Shown: positions 12,801 through 21,920 of the stretch, one piece after another
Position numbering within the stretch: the stretch's first letter is position 1
Layout: every line of letters begins with the position of its first letter
Assembly: GCF_050947335.1 (NCBI RefSeq)
Contig: NC_134985.1
Span: 20,885,190-20,949,189 of the forward strand
Length of the DNA stretch: 64,000 bases
Direction: 5' to 3'
Source: Megachile rotundata
Lineage: Eukaryota > Arthropoda > Insecta > Hymenoptera > Megachilidae
The notes under the pieces: model-generated
The model's input: only the letters and a program-made list of their open reading frames with translations
Told to the model about the DNA's origin: nothing
The model's database searches: none
Program-made: the position numbers and the translations under genes

Positions 12801-13367
12801 GCGGTGGCAACGAGGGCATCTCTCGGACCACTTTCCCTGGCGATCGATCGCTCGCGAAACGAGAGCAATATCGCGATCAACTCACTCGTGTGAAGCGGCG
12901 GCGACATCGTAACCCGAATGCAGGGAGCTGCAATCGGCCGCGCGGCTGCATTCCGGTTCCTCTAGCCGGCGATCGTTTTCGAATCCCGCCGCGGCATCGT
13001 GGGCACCGTTCAGGAATTCCACGCACTTCTCCGTTGGGCTAGTCCTCGAGGTGGCCAACGCGGGGCAGCCGACCACCACGCCGACCACGTCGTCCTCTTC
13101 GTTGCCGTCCTCGCGATTCCTCAGGAAGGCGTCCAGGTAGTGCTCCTCGGTGGAGGGCAGCTCGTAGACGGTTCCGGGCGTCCAATTAGTCCCGAGGTCC
13201 CTCCTTCCGGCCGTCTCGTCCTCGACCTTTCCGGCCTGCTCGTTCTTCCTGGCGTACAGCTTCCGGAGGTAGGCTTCCTGGTGGCTCCTGGTGGCCCAGC
13301 AGCCACCTTGCCACCATCTCTTCGAGCCCAACACCGAGGTCTTCCGTCTTCTGGCCAGGCTCGACAT
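609..13367 (-). CDS. pk: Prickle planar cell polarity protein (whole coding span, 7 exons)
   Basis: Coding segments on the minus strand are 13367-12886, 9517-9214, 6608-6072, 3498-3179, 2734-2411, 1829-1396 and 850-609. They sum to 2643 nt, an 880-residue protein plus stop, and every splice phase matches. Domain order is a novel N-terminus (1-161), PET (about 239-330), three LIM zinc-finger domains (343-405, 408-465, 468-525), a Pro/Ser-rich disordered region, a conserved block near 841-853 and a C-terminal CaaX box CVVS. Known of the family: Prickle is a cytoplasmic, membrane-associated core planar cell polarity component that works with Van Gogh/Strabismus opposite Frizzled and Dishevelled. 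The length fits insect Prickle. Testin lacks this C-terminus, and Espinas, the other close paralogue, is a less good match there. The splice sites are inferred by eye; transcript reads would confirm them. Further 5' exons for other isoforms may lie upstream. Confidence 0.92.
851..1395 (-). other. prickle intron 6
   Basis: Intron of 545 bp, gtacgt to gtagcag, phase 1. It is moderately AT-rich unique sequence, and I see no repeat or other feature in it. Confidence 0.8.
1396..1829 (-). CDS. pk: prickle coding exon 6 (SMPEL and RVRF motifs)
   Basis: This exon encodes residues 656-801. The acceptor is tctcag|GCT (phase 2) and the donor GGG|gtacgt (phase 1). It carries HASSMPELPPPPR (about 676-688), then a Ser/Thr/Ala-rich stretch, then RRVRFQGDL and SRSRSL. 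The SMPEL and VRF-G motifs recur in the same order in the C-terminal half of fly Prickle, as I recall that protein. The segment is probably disordered. Confidence 0.88.
1830..2410 (-). other. prickle intron 5
   Basis: Intron of 581 bp, gtgact to tctcag, phase 2. It is AT-rich unique sequence and I see nothing else in it. Confidence 0.8.
2411..2734 (-). CDS. pk: prickle coding exon 5 (disordered linker, coiled segment)
   Basis: This exon encodes residues 548-656. The acceptor is gagcag|GAC (phase 2) and the donor GGAAG|gtgact (phase 2). It has a Ser/Pro-rich part with about ten consecutive prolines, and then a short predicted amphipathic helix, LDRVLLERNLERLLQER, of the kind seen in the region after the LIM domains of insect Prickles. 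Assignment rests on this segment plus exact phase fit to both neighbours. Confidence 0.82.
2735..3178 (-). other. prickle intron 4 with a short C-rich minisatellite
   Basis: Intron of 444 bp, gtacag to gagcag, phase 2. Positions about 2985-3125 hold a few degenerate units of roughly 30 bp built on ccccaaattcac and tgtctctaaa. They resemble the C-rich arrays found further upstream of the gene. Confidence 0.75.
3179..3498 (-). CDS. pk: prickle coding exon 4 (end of LIM2, LIM3)
   Basis: This exon encodes residues 442-548. The acceptor is ttctag|CTC and the donor ACG|gtacag, a weak donor whose phase 2 is nevertheless required by the next exon. It completes LIM2 (LGGQRYVMREGRPYCLRC) and carries LIM3 from C468 (CDSCGEPIGVDQ, GQHWHATEACFCC, IYCSIACSKGE). 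A low-complexity PSDSSAGPPPPPP stretch follows. LIM3 ligands are complete. Confidence 0.93.
3499..6071 (-). other. prickle intron 3
   Basis: Intron of 2573 bp, gtaaat to ttctag, phase 0. It is mostly unique sequence. A diverged direct duplication lies at about 3930-4150, where the words gtggaatg and acacaaaat recur after roughly 120-150 bp. I see no other exon or element. Confidence 0.75.
6072..6608 (-). CDS. pk: prickle coding exon 3 (PET, LIM1, start of LIM2)
   Basis: This exon encodes residues 263-441 in whole codons (537 nt). The acceptor is cgcag|GTA and the donor CAG|gtaaat. It carries the rest of PET (VHLYFSALPEDK through KREALGRG, 263-330), then LIM1 from C343 (CREC, later WHPACFVC, CCVC and CGRHH) and most of LIM2 from C408 (CCACDEII, WHMRHFACLEC). 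The spacing of zinc-binding Cys and His residues is intact, so both fingers should fold. This is the strongest evidence for the gene's identity. The open frame continues past the donor into a short intronic tail that is not coding. Confidence 0.95.
6609..9213 (-). other. prickle intron 2
   Basis: Intron of 2605 bp, gtaaga to cgcag, phase 0. It contains the 16-bp G-rich array listed separately (about 6760-7480). The rest (7480-9213) is unique AT-rich sequence without a recognisable feature. Confidence 0.8.
6760..7480. repeat. 16-bp G-rich tandem array in prickle intron 2
   Basis: The unit gggggtctcgggatct repeats about 25-30 times in its clean part (6955-7220) and decays on both sides into variants such as gatttgggg and ctagagagatct. 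Runs of five G every 16 bases on the plus strand give G-quadruplex potential. Plus is the template strand for pk, so the pre-mRNA would carry the C-rich complement. Confidence 0.95.
9214..9517 (-). CDS. pk: prickle coding exon 2 (Cys-rich motif and PET start)
   Basis: This exon encodes residues 161-262. The acceptor is tttcag|G (phase 2) and the donor CAG|gtaaga (phase 0). It opens with a Cys-rich motif, KVCRSCRCPREEH (residues 162-174), which also occurs near the N-terminus of insect and vertebrate Prickles. A Gly/Pro/Met/Gln-rich linker follows. The exon ends with the first part of the PET domain, SDDDSGCALEEYTWVPPGL, a hallmark of the Prickle family. The PET domain is split by the intron after PDQ. 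Confidence 0.92.
9518..12885 (-). other. prickle intron 1
   Basis: Intron of 3368 bp, gtgagt to tttcag, phase 2. It holds the 203-bp array (9690-10590) and two degenerate minisatellite tracts, about 10600-11070 and 12190-12660, in which aaatactaattg-like and gtactaat words recur at loose spacing. Between them, 11070-12190 is unique sequence without an exon I can support. Confidence 0.75.
9690..10590. repeat. 203-bp two-subunit tandem array in prickle intron 1
   Basis: The marker gatgtttgat occurs at 9711, 9912, 10115 and 10319, a period of 201-204 bp. Each period has two related halves. One has gtgcgatgtttgatca and acatcaagtttga; the other has gagtgacgactgatcag and acatcaagtttc. The halves evidently arose from a roughly 100-bp ancestor that then amplified as a dimer. 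Confidence 0.9.
12886..13367 (-). CDS. pk: prickle coding exon 1 (N-terminus)
   Basis: This exon encodes residues 1-161. The start chosen is the first in-frame ATG (13367-13365), reading MSSLARRRKTSV; an in-frame TAA lies 106 nt upstream (13475-13473), so no longer in-frame Met start exists in contiguous DNA. The exon ends GA|gtgagt in phase 2, and joining it to the next exon restores a Glu codon. The segment is basic at first (RRRK, SKRWWQ) and then acidic (NREDGNEEDD near the middle). It has no recognised domain. Insect pk loci use alternative first exons that give different N-termini, and I cannot say from sequence which isoform class this one corresponds to. Confidence 0.8.
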
Positions 13368-13860
13368 CGTCCCCTTTTCAACGAGCCGCCCAGTCCGATC
13401 GAGTTGCACCGGGCATCGGCGAGTGTCTCTCTTTATTCGAGCCGCTCCTCGTTTTCTTTCAGCGGCACTCGTTTAATCGTGCCCGAGCGGAGGATGCATT
13501 AAGCCTCTCCCTCGGCTGATCCTCGCTGATAGTCGATCGTTACGCGGCCACTTCGATCAGCCACGGACAGCTCCGATACGATCGTGGTCCCGGCGATGAC
13601 GATCCTGGTGCCAGCCAGCCACCGGCTGGCTGCCTTCGGGACTCACTGACTTCTCGCCCAGATACCTGGACGTCGAGGTTGTCATTGTCCCGTTGCTCGA
13701 TCAGGGATACCCGATACGGTGAAGCCTCGACGACGCTGACAGGGCACGATCGGCGAGCTTCGATCGATCGTGTGGCATCTTTTCTTCGGTGGCGTGCAAC
13801 ACGAGGGCTCCGTTCGCGAACCAGGACACGCCGGGGCTACGAGAACACGGCTGAACCGGT

Positions 13861-14099
13861 GCCAGAGGGAGGAACAGGGAGCGATGGGCGCAAAAGGGAC
13901 AGCGGAGAAAGCGAGCGCGGTGGATAGATGGGCGGGGAGGAACAGAGAAGGAGAGGAAAGAAAGGTAGCCGAGGAAGAGGAAGGGCAGAGCGGAGACAGA
14001 GAGACGAAAGAGACGGAGCGAGGAAGGTGAGATAGAGAAGGCAGAGAGAAAGGGTAAAACGAAGAAAGGGAACGCGATGGAGGGACGGACGGGGAGAGG
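13861..14099. other. Polypurine tract upstream of prickle
   Basis: The plus strand is largely A and G for about 240 bp, with many gagag, gaagag and agagaga words. On the pk sense strand it is a pyrimidine tract. GAGA-factor-like binding or triplex formation are possible roles, both inferred. Confidence 0.5.
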
Positions 14100-14859
14100 C
14101 AATCTGTACGTATAACCGGTAGTACAGCCGGAGATTAACGTTTTAATACGCGGCACGTATCCGAACGCACAAAGGGAACCGGGCGGATGATAGCGTTTTA
14201 CGAGATCGCCGGTCGATCCGCCGATCGATATCCTCTTCGACTTCCTCGCCGAGTTCTCGACCGTCACTTTCCGATTCCACCGACACGGATCTCTCGACCA
14301 CCTTGGAAATCGAATTTGGCTCGCGTCCGATCACTGACACGCGACGTCGCTCCGAACGATCCGTATAATACCGTCCAGCGATACCGGCAACTGTCAATCT
14401 CCAGAACTCACCGAATATCACTGTGACCAACGTAACCACACTTCGACACCGAAACCGTATCACCGATTGTCACCTTTGTCACCATGAGAGCCGATCGGCT
14501 CGAACCTCGCGAAGATCACCGGCAAGACAAAGTCATCCAGGACCACAGGTATATGTTCGCGCGGTTAATTGGCGGACAGGATCTAGCCGCCGCGAACACG
14601 TCGAAAAGCTTCTAGAAGCGGCGTTCTGTCCTTCCTACTCGGGCGTGCTGAGGCCGAGCGGACACTGAGCGCACTCGGGGAGCAGGGGCCCTGAGAAGAG
14701 CGGGGAGAAGCGGCCGGCCGGCCGTAAAGCCGCTCCAGGGTAGGGAGAACAGGGGCCCGTTCTCGAGAGGCAGCTACGTCGGCTCTGCGTGTAACTTCCA
14801 CGCCGCCAATACGCGCTCGTCTCGCCCCACCACCCGCCCGCCTGCCTTCCTTCCCGATA

Positions 14860-14867
14860 TATTTATA
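14860..14867 (-). promoter_or_regulatory. TATA-box-like element upstream of prickle
   Basis: TATAAATA on the minus strand, about 1.5 kb before the pk start codon and inside a GC-rich region. It fits the TATA consensus, but there is no transcript evidence here, and developmental genes in insects often lack TATA. Confidence 0.2.
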
Positions 14868-15049
14868 TTCGTTTCTAATACGTGTGGCGTGTCGGGGCCT
14901 GACGCCTCGCCGAGGGGCCCCCGTTCGAATACGCGCCAACGCTCGGCTCTTCGGATGCGAAACTCTTCTGCGACCAATGCCGAATCTGGATTATGAGATA
15001 ATCGGAAGATTTCGCTACTTAACTTTTTACGGGCCTTTGTACAATTGAA

Positions 15050-16080
15050 AATTTAGAAATCGAAGAATTTGGGGATTGTAAAATTTACTCAAGAATTGGG
15101 GACTTGGAAATTTAATTATGTGAAAAATTGTGGATCTGAGGGTTTGGGACATACTGGTATTTGGGAACCTTGAGAATTTCCAACTCCCCAAATTTCCAAC
15201 TCTCCCAATTCCTAATTTCTCCAATTTTCAATTCCTCCAATTTCCAACATCTCCAATTCCTAATTTCCGCGATTTCCAACTCCCCCAATTTTTAATTTCC
15301 CCGATTTCCAACTCCCCCAATTTCCAAATCCCCCAATTTCCAAATCCCTCAATTTCCAACTCCCCAAATTTCCAACTCTCCCAATTTCTAATTTCCCTAA
15401 TTTCCAACTCCCCAAATTTCCAACTTTCCCAATTCCTAATTTCCCTAATTTCCAACTCCCCCAATTTCCAACTCCCCAAATTCCTAATTTCCCCGATTTC
15501 CAACTCCCCCAATTTCCAACTCCCCCAATTCCTAATTTCCCCGATTTCCAACTCCCCCAATTTCCAACTCCCCAAATTTCCAACTCCCCCAATTCCTAAT
15601 TTCCCTAATTTCCAACTCCCCCCATTCCTAATTTCCCCGATTTCCAACTCCCCCAATTCCTAATTTCCCTAATTTCCAACTCCCCCCATTCCTAATTTCC
15701 CCGATTTCCAACTCCCCCAATTCCTAATTTCCCCGATTTCCAACTCCCCCAATTCCTAATTTCCCCGATTTCCAACTCCCCCCATTCCTAATTTCCCCGA
15801 TTTCCAACTCCCCCAATTCCTAATTTCCCCGATTTCCAACTCCCCCAATTCCTAATTTCCCCGATTTCCAACTCCCCCAATTTCCAACTCCCCAAATTTC
15901 CAACTCTCCCAATTCCTAATTTCCCTAATTTCCAACTCCCCCAATTTCCAACTCTCCCAATTACTAATTTCCCCGATTTCCAACTCCCCCAACTCCTAAT
16001 TTCCCCGATTTCCAACTCCCTCAATTTCCAACTCCCCAAATTTCCAACTCTCCCAATTCCCCCAATTTCCAACTCCAATT
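15050..16080. repeat. C-rich 15/33-bp minisatellite upstream of prickle
   Basis: Dense array of words such as aatttccaactcccc, ttcctaatttcccc and gatttccaactccccc with a repeating unit of about 15-17 bp and longer composite units of about 33 bp. The left edge (15050-15170) decays into related but scrambled words. Long open frames on both strands here (for example 15130-15663) follow from the repeat and are not genes. Confidence 0.95.
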
Positions 16081-16890
16081 AGGATTTTATCCCAAGGATA
16101 AAAAATTGTGGGAAATAAATAAGAAAAGAAATAGTTAGTGGACTATGAGACCAGAGTCCATAGGCACAGTAGCAGCCTGCGCCGTTCCTGGGCAACTTCC
16201 AACTTGGTTCTTAATACATTAAATATTGTGCAGTATGTAAAATATATGTCTAATGCCGATTGCCAGTCTTGCAGGTACCGTACAATGCAGTCGTCTGTTT
16301 TACATTGCGAACGTCGGTGAGCCGGTGTGTTTAGCACTTTCAACCACGACCGTTCGCGACAACACGCATCGACTGAATTGTTCGGGCTAATGTAGCTCGC
16401 AGCTGGCGATGTCCCGTAAGCTTGTTGCAAGTAGTTGCAAATGTTCCTAAGTAATGACGACGTCGTTTTTCTAGAGTATCTTCTTAATGCCTCGACGCCG
16501 GCCAAGAAACGCGGTAATGGTACTTGACCGAACGTTAACCCGACTGCGTCGCTCGTTCGCAACGTTAATTGCTTATTAATTGATCATTAACCGGGTGGTC
16601 CGATAACGTCCAAATAATTTCGTCGTTGTCGAGCCTCTTATCTGACCGCTCAGTCAGACTGATTATTTTATCGTGTACGGTGACAAATATATATTTGAGA
16701 TGAGTAAAAATTACTGGTTACCGACGAGTACTTCCATTCAATTACGCTTGTTGAAAATTATGTCTGGCGATGATTAATTAAGCAGGATGCTGCTATGGCA
16801 TAATCAGTTTAGACGAGAACATAATTACAGTGGCGGCTAGGAATATAACGGGACAGGAAAGCAAGAGAATTTTAGGTTATTGAATCTTGT
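16081..16890. other. Unique spacer between two opposed minisatellites
   Basis: Unique AT-rich sequence between the C-rich array and the G-rich array. I see no gene or RNA in it. Confidence 0.6.
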
Positions 16891-17420
16891 TTAAGTAGGT
16901 TTAGAGACTTGAGATGGGAACTTGGAGATTGGGAATTTGTGAAGTTGGGAATTTTGGGCAGGTGCAAATTTGGGGGCTTGAAATCGGGGGAGTTGAGAAT
17001 TTGGGGTGCTGGAAATTGGGAGAGTTGGAATTGGGGAAGTTTAGAATTTAGGACGTTGGAATTGGGAAAGTTGGAAATTGGAGGCGTTGGGACTGGGAGG
17101 ATTTGGAATTGGGGGAGTTGAGAATTTGGGGTGCTGGAAATTGGTAGAGTTGGAATTGGGGAAGTTTAGAATTTAGGACGTTGGAATTGGGAAAGTTGGA
17201 AATTGGAGGCGTTGGGACTGGGACGATTTGGAATTGGGGAAGTTTGGAATTTGGGAAGTTGGAATTGGGGGAAGCTGGAAATTGGGGAAGTTGAAAATTT
17301 GCGGAATTAGAAATTTGAGGAATAGAAACTTTATATAGTTGGAAGTTGGGATACTAGAAATTTCAGAAATTGTAAATTCGAGGAATTAGAAGTGGGGAGT
17401 TCTAATCTCAAGGTTTGAAA
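16890..17420. repeat. G-rich minisatellite, inverse of the 15-kb array
   Basis: The array is built of ttggaattgggg, agttggaaattgg and gggagttgag words. It is the same word family as the array at 15.1-16.1 kb in opposite orientation. A 125-bp higher-order duplication is visible: ggtgctggaaattgg occurs at 17005 and 17130 followed by nearly identical sequence. Confidence 0.9.
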
Positions 17421-19265
17421 ATTTGAAGTGACGTAATCTTGAACACCCAGAAATTAAAGTTTTTAAGTGCACGACCTCAATGTAAAAGTAAATTATAAAG
17501 CAACAACTCAATAAAATTTGTGAAAGCACTGCAGAAGGCACGACATCCGGTTAAGACAAATCTCGATCACTTCTGAACGCTTGGATGACCAGTAACCAGG
17601 AAATTCCTACCCAATCTAAGTGGAACGAGTCTCTTTTTCTTCGGGCCGATTCCAGGATGGTTACTAATGATACAGATTCTCTTCTGGCGATGCGAATTCG
17701 ATCGCTTAATCATTTGGTGCATCGTTGCCGTACTCTCAAACATTCTACAGCATCGAGCTACCAGGGAAGCCAAGAATAATCGAACGCACCTTCTATTCCG
17801 TTAATCGTTTTTCTAACTGGCGCATATATTTTGCTCGAGCGAGTCAGCGGCTGATAGCCAATTTTTTATCGCTCGACTGTTATTTATAATACACGAACGT
17901 GACTATTTTATTTATTGCTAACCAATTAAACGGATGTGCCACCTGGAGCCAGGCTTTCTTATTTATGATAGCCAAGCTGTGCTGCTATTATAACTTCCTG
18001 GGGTTAGACACATATGCAACCGACTGCTTTTAAGCTTCGTTTAAGCTTTTGGCATTCTTTGATATATCTGTCTCGTGACGTATGATGAATCTTGGTCAAA
18101 TTTCTTTAATATTTATCTTGAAGTTTAAGTACATAATTTGAATAATAGAGGATATGTATACAGAAGGCTGTATACAAAATTGGCATAATATTTTAACTTT
18201 ATTTGTTTAAACATTGTAACAATAGATATGGCAAGAAGTTAATGACACAGAATTTTTTCCTTTACACAACTCCCCAATTTCCAACTCCTAAAACTCCAAC
18301 CCCAACGACCTCGAGTCGTCTATTTGACACAGCATTCTACATCGACCGAGTTACCGCAGACTACGATAACCCCTATTCTACCTCTCCCTCACCCAAAATC
18401 GCGAAATAACCAATAATTCGAATGAACCGCCATTGATCTGATCCCATCATGATTCTCGAAACCGCAGTCGAACCGTGCAGCGCCTCGTTGCGGAAATCGA
18501 CGGCGAATTATCGAGATTTTAACCGCCGCAAAATGGCCGAACCATACTCGCTCCAAGCAATTTTCGCTTGGGCGAAAGAACACGGCTGGCATGGAACAAA
18601 ACGGCCGTATAATTTATCATACACGGGCTACCTTGTTACAGGGAATTCAGTCTGTCTGAACTCGCGGAGCGATTAAAAAGATGGCCGATATTTTATCGTC
18701 ATGCGATCGAAATTGGCCGCTTAATTTAATTCGGGGAGTAACGATGTCGTAGCTTTTCGTTTCGCCGAAACCGTTCTGCACTTCGAGGAACTCTTTCTTG
18801 CCGGGAATGTCTTCATCTGCTCTTTGTTCCCTTCTTCGAGGAATCGATTGTTTGCAACTTTAAGGAACACCGGGCTGAATGGTTCATTTTCAATGAAGAC
18901 AGAAATTTGAGAGAAATTTTACGTTTTTCTCTAGTCACTATGCGTTTTATTCTATTTTGAGGATCCAGAGAAAAACCACACCTCGTCGTTAAGATTCTAT
19001 CAGCTTCCTTTCTTAAAGAATTCTCTCGAAAAACAGCCAAGTTTCCTCGATCGCTTTTTCCAGGTTCTGGACTCGATATCTAGGAGGAATTTTAGTTAAG
19101 CGCGGTTAAAAGGATGCGCATTCCGGTTGCGCGGTAATTGCGCAGCGAGGATCATTTTTGTGTATCAAATGCATTAAGGATGGGGTTGCAAGAACTTCGG
19201 GATGCTTGCCATTAAAGTTTCGATGAAACTTTTTCAAATTGACTCTTTCCTAGGGAGTAGGAAGG
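17421..19265. other. Unique spacer
   Basis: No gene recognised. A region near 18140-18250 (tttaactttatttg, aagttaatgacac) resembles the interior of the TTAA-flanked elements described below and may be a decayed copy. Confidence 0.5.
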
Positions 19266-19511
19266 TTAACCTTTTGCACTCGAAGGTAAATTCACTGTTT
19301 TGCAAGCAGCAACTTTAAAACTTATTTAAAAAGTTAAATGAATTCTATTGAGGTTATTATTTCTCTACTAATAATTTCCACTACTGTTAGTTTCACTATA
19401 TTCATACATCACACGTGTCATATTATAGAATCAGTTAAAAAATCCTCATTTCAAATTATTGTTTGAAGTAAAATGGTGACTGAGAGTCACCTCTTGAGCG
19501 CAAAGGGTTAA
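19266..19511. mobile_element. TTAA-flanked MITE, copy 1 (piggyBac-like ends)
   Basis: Both ends are TTAA. The left end reads ttaaccttttgcactcgaag and the right end, reverse-complemented, reads ttaaccctttgcgctcaag, an imperfect 19-20 bp terminal inverted repeat. The element is 246 bp with no coding capacity. TTAA target sites and CC-starting termini are typical of the piggyBac superfamily. A related decayed copy lies in reverse orientation at about 33590-33735. Confidence 0.6.
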
Positions 19512-20369
19512 ACTGTAGACGGAACAAATTTTGTACTGTTATAATTTAGTATCCGAATAGGAAAGGTATTTAGCAGTATGTCCTTAATGCCTTAAAGTCA
19601 TTAGAACTTATGAGGTACATCATATGTGTTAATAGTGAAAACAGAGACAAGAACAAACTGTTCAGAAGAAGTGACCTTGACAACATATTTCAAGGTCATT
19701 TAGAATCGAGAGCTTAATAATACATTTCAAGGTCGAACCAAATAATTCCAGATCCGACTACCAAATAAAATTCCGTCGCAGCGTAACGAGAAGGCGAGAA
19801 TATACGCGTCCTCTGATAAATAAACGTCAGAACGTGTGTGAACGAACAAAGAATCGATCGATCACACGGTTCTTATCCATCGTGGCTCGTGACACGCACA
19901 CGTTTGCAGCTCGTTAACACGAAAACCTTGCGCTACCGTATAAAGAAGCATCTTGATCCGACGATCAGTGGCGCCGATGATGGAGGATCCGTGTGCACCG
20001 ACGAACGCCCTCGGCAGAGCTTGAAAATTTCAGCTCGGTCTGCTCGAAGCACGCGCCCGTTGCGCCTCGCGTACACAAACGGGAGAGATTCATCTGCATA
20101 ACAGTTAATAATTCCGGTGCAGAGTGTACCGGTTATACGGTTGCCGCGATGTGTGCACGTTACTCGTATGTGTGCTACTCGCGAGCTCGAACGGGTTCAT
20201 CACGGACACAATCGTGAGCCACCTGTTTTCCTGCCGGTCTAATGGCTGGCTATGTTGCTCTACCCACAAGAACTGCATCGCCCGATGTAGCGTTATGGTA
20301 CATCGTGACCCCTTGGGATGCCTCCCTTTCGGATCATGCAAATGTGCTGGCCACTCGAGGCTGCCTACG
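19512..20369. other. Unique spacer with nuclear-receptor-like sites
   Basis: Unique sequence of moderate GC content. It contains three TCAAGGTCA-type sites within 64 bp (listed separately). No coding region is supported. Confidence 0.5.
19672..19735. promoter_or_regulatory. Cluster of three TCAAGGTCA-like nuclear-receptor half-sites
   Basis: TGACCTTGA at 19672-19680 (the site on minus), TCAAGGTCA at 19690-19698 and TCAAGGTCG at 19727-19735. These match the extended monomer site of FTZ-F1/ERR-type receptors. Clustering is seen; function is inferred. Confidence 0.3.
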
Positions 20370-20930
20370 ATACCTAATTTTGCGCTACTAGGTTCTACAG
20401 GACCAAATTTCGGGATAATATGATCTAGGAGGGCGAATTCATATGTTGATTTCAGTCTATGATTTATAATTTTGTGCTACCATGTTGAACAGTAACAAAG
20501 TTCTTGATAATATGATCGGGGAGGTACAATTCAAATGCTCATTTCAGTCTATGATTTATAATTTTGTGCTACTATGTTGAACAGTAACAAGGTTCTTAAT
20601 AATATGATCGAGGAGGTACAATTCAAACGCTCATTTCAGTATATGATTTCTAATTTTGTGCTACCATGCTGAACAGTAACAAGGTTCTTGATAATATGAT
20701 CTAGGAGGTACAATTCAAACGCTCATTTCAGTCTATGATTTATAATTTTGCGCTACCATGTTGAACAGTAGCAAAGTTCTTGATAATATGATCTAGGAGG
20801 TACAATTCAGACGATCATTTCAGTATACGATTTCTAATACTGCGCTACCATGTTGAACAGTAACAAAGTTCTTGGTAATATGATCTAGGAGGTACAATTC
20901 AAACGCTCATTTCAGTATAACATGGTCTAC
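20370..20930. repeat. 92-bp tandem array
   Basis: The marker ttcttgataa (with variants ttcttaataa and ttcttggtaa) occurs at 20501, 20593, 20685, 20777 and 20869, an exact 92-bp spacing, with a diverged copy before it. Each unit contains tatgatctaggaggtacaat, cgctcatttcag and ttttgtgctaccatg. About six copies. Confidence 0.95.
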
Positions 20931-21089
20931 AATTCCTAATTTGGTTACAATATAGTATACGCTTGGTGTACTTGGTGCCTGTCACTGGACAGTGACAAGA
21001 ATCAATTCTAGGTGGATGAATCTTTAAATAATGCTAAGGAACAGCACTTGTTTTCTTGGAATGTTTATTGATGTGTAGTAGTGTGGGAC

Positions 21090-21920
21090 AAGGTACTGCA
21101 TGAATTTGGTGCAGTGAAGTATGGTAGAGTAGTTTAGGAGAACTACCTATGGTAGCCTATGGCAGTATGGTATCGTATGATGTATGGTAAGGTAGAATTT
21201 GGTAGAGGCAACTATGATAGTAGCTTATGGGAGCTACCTATGGCAGCGTGTGAGATATGGTACTGTAAAATTTGGTACAGTGAACTATGATCATGTAGCC
21301 TGACATCTACCTAGCTCCTATGAAAGGTACGTATGGTAGCGTATAACATGTGGTACTGTAAAAATTAGCACAGTTAACTATGACTAATAGCCTATAGTAT
21401 CTACCTAGCTCCCATAAGAGCTACCTATGGTAGCGTATGGCGCATGGTACTGTAAAATTTGGTACAGTGAACCATGACCAGGTAGCGTATGTACCTACCT
21501 AGCTCTTATAAAAGGTACGTATGGTAGCGTATGACATGTGGTACTGTAAAAATTAGCACAGTTAACTATGACTAATAGCCTATAGTATCTACCTAGCTCC
21601 CATAAGAGCTACCTATGGTAGCGTATGGCGCATGGTACTGTAAAATTTGGTACAGTGAACCATGACCAGGTAGCCTATGTACCTACCTAGCTCTTATAAG
21701 AGCTACCTATTGTAGCGTATAGCACATGGTACTGTAAAAATTAATACAGTGAACAATGACCAGATAGCCTATAGCATCTACCTAGCTCAGAGCTACCTAG
21801 CTAAGAGCTACCTATGGTACCCTATAGCAAATGGTACTGTAAAATTTGATACAGTGAACTATGACTAGATAACCTTGCATCTACCTATGGTAGCATATAC
21901 TAGTCATACCCTACCTACAG
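21090..21920. repeat. 94-bp tandem array with 188-bp higher-order period
   Basis: The marker tactgtaaaa occurs at 21261, 21354, 21448, 21542, 21636, 21730 and 21835, mostly 94 bp apart. Copies at 21354, 21542 and 21730 share tactgtaaaaatta, while 21448 and 21636 share tactgtaaaatttgg, so a 188-bp dimer amplified. Most units contain the palindrome agctcttataagagct or a variant of it. The left part (21090-21260) is a scrambled lead-in. Confidence 0.93.

Larger units (their letters stand above)
13368..14970 (-). promoter_or_regulatory. Probable prickle 5'UTR and promoter region
   Basis: This stretch directly upstream of the pk start is CpG-rich, unlike the AT-rich flanks, and is nearly free of tandem repeats. 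It contains a purine tract (13861-14099), a run of ggccgg (about 14710) and a minus-strand TATAAATA at 14867-14860 that could place a start site near 14830. Open frames here (for example 13701-14267 minus) are probably by-products of the composition. The promoter call is inferred from position and composition only. Confidence 0.4.
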
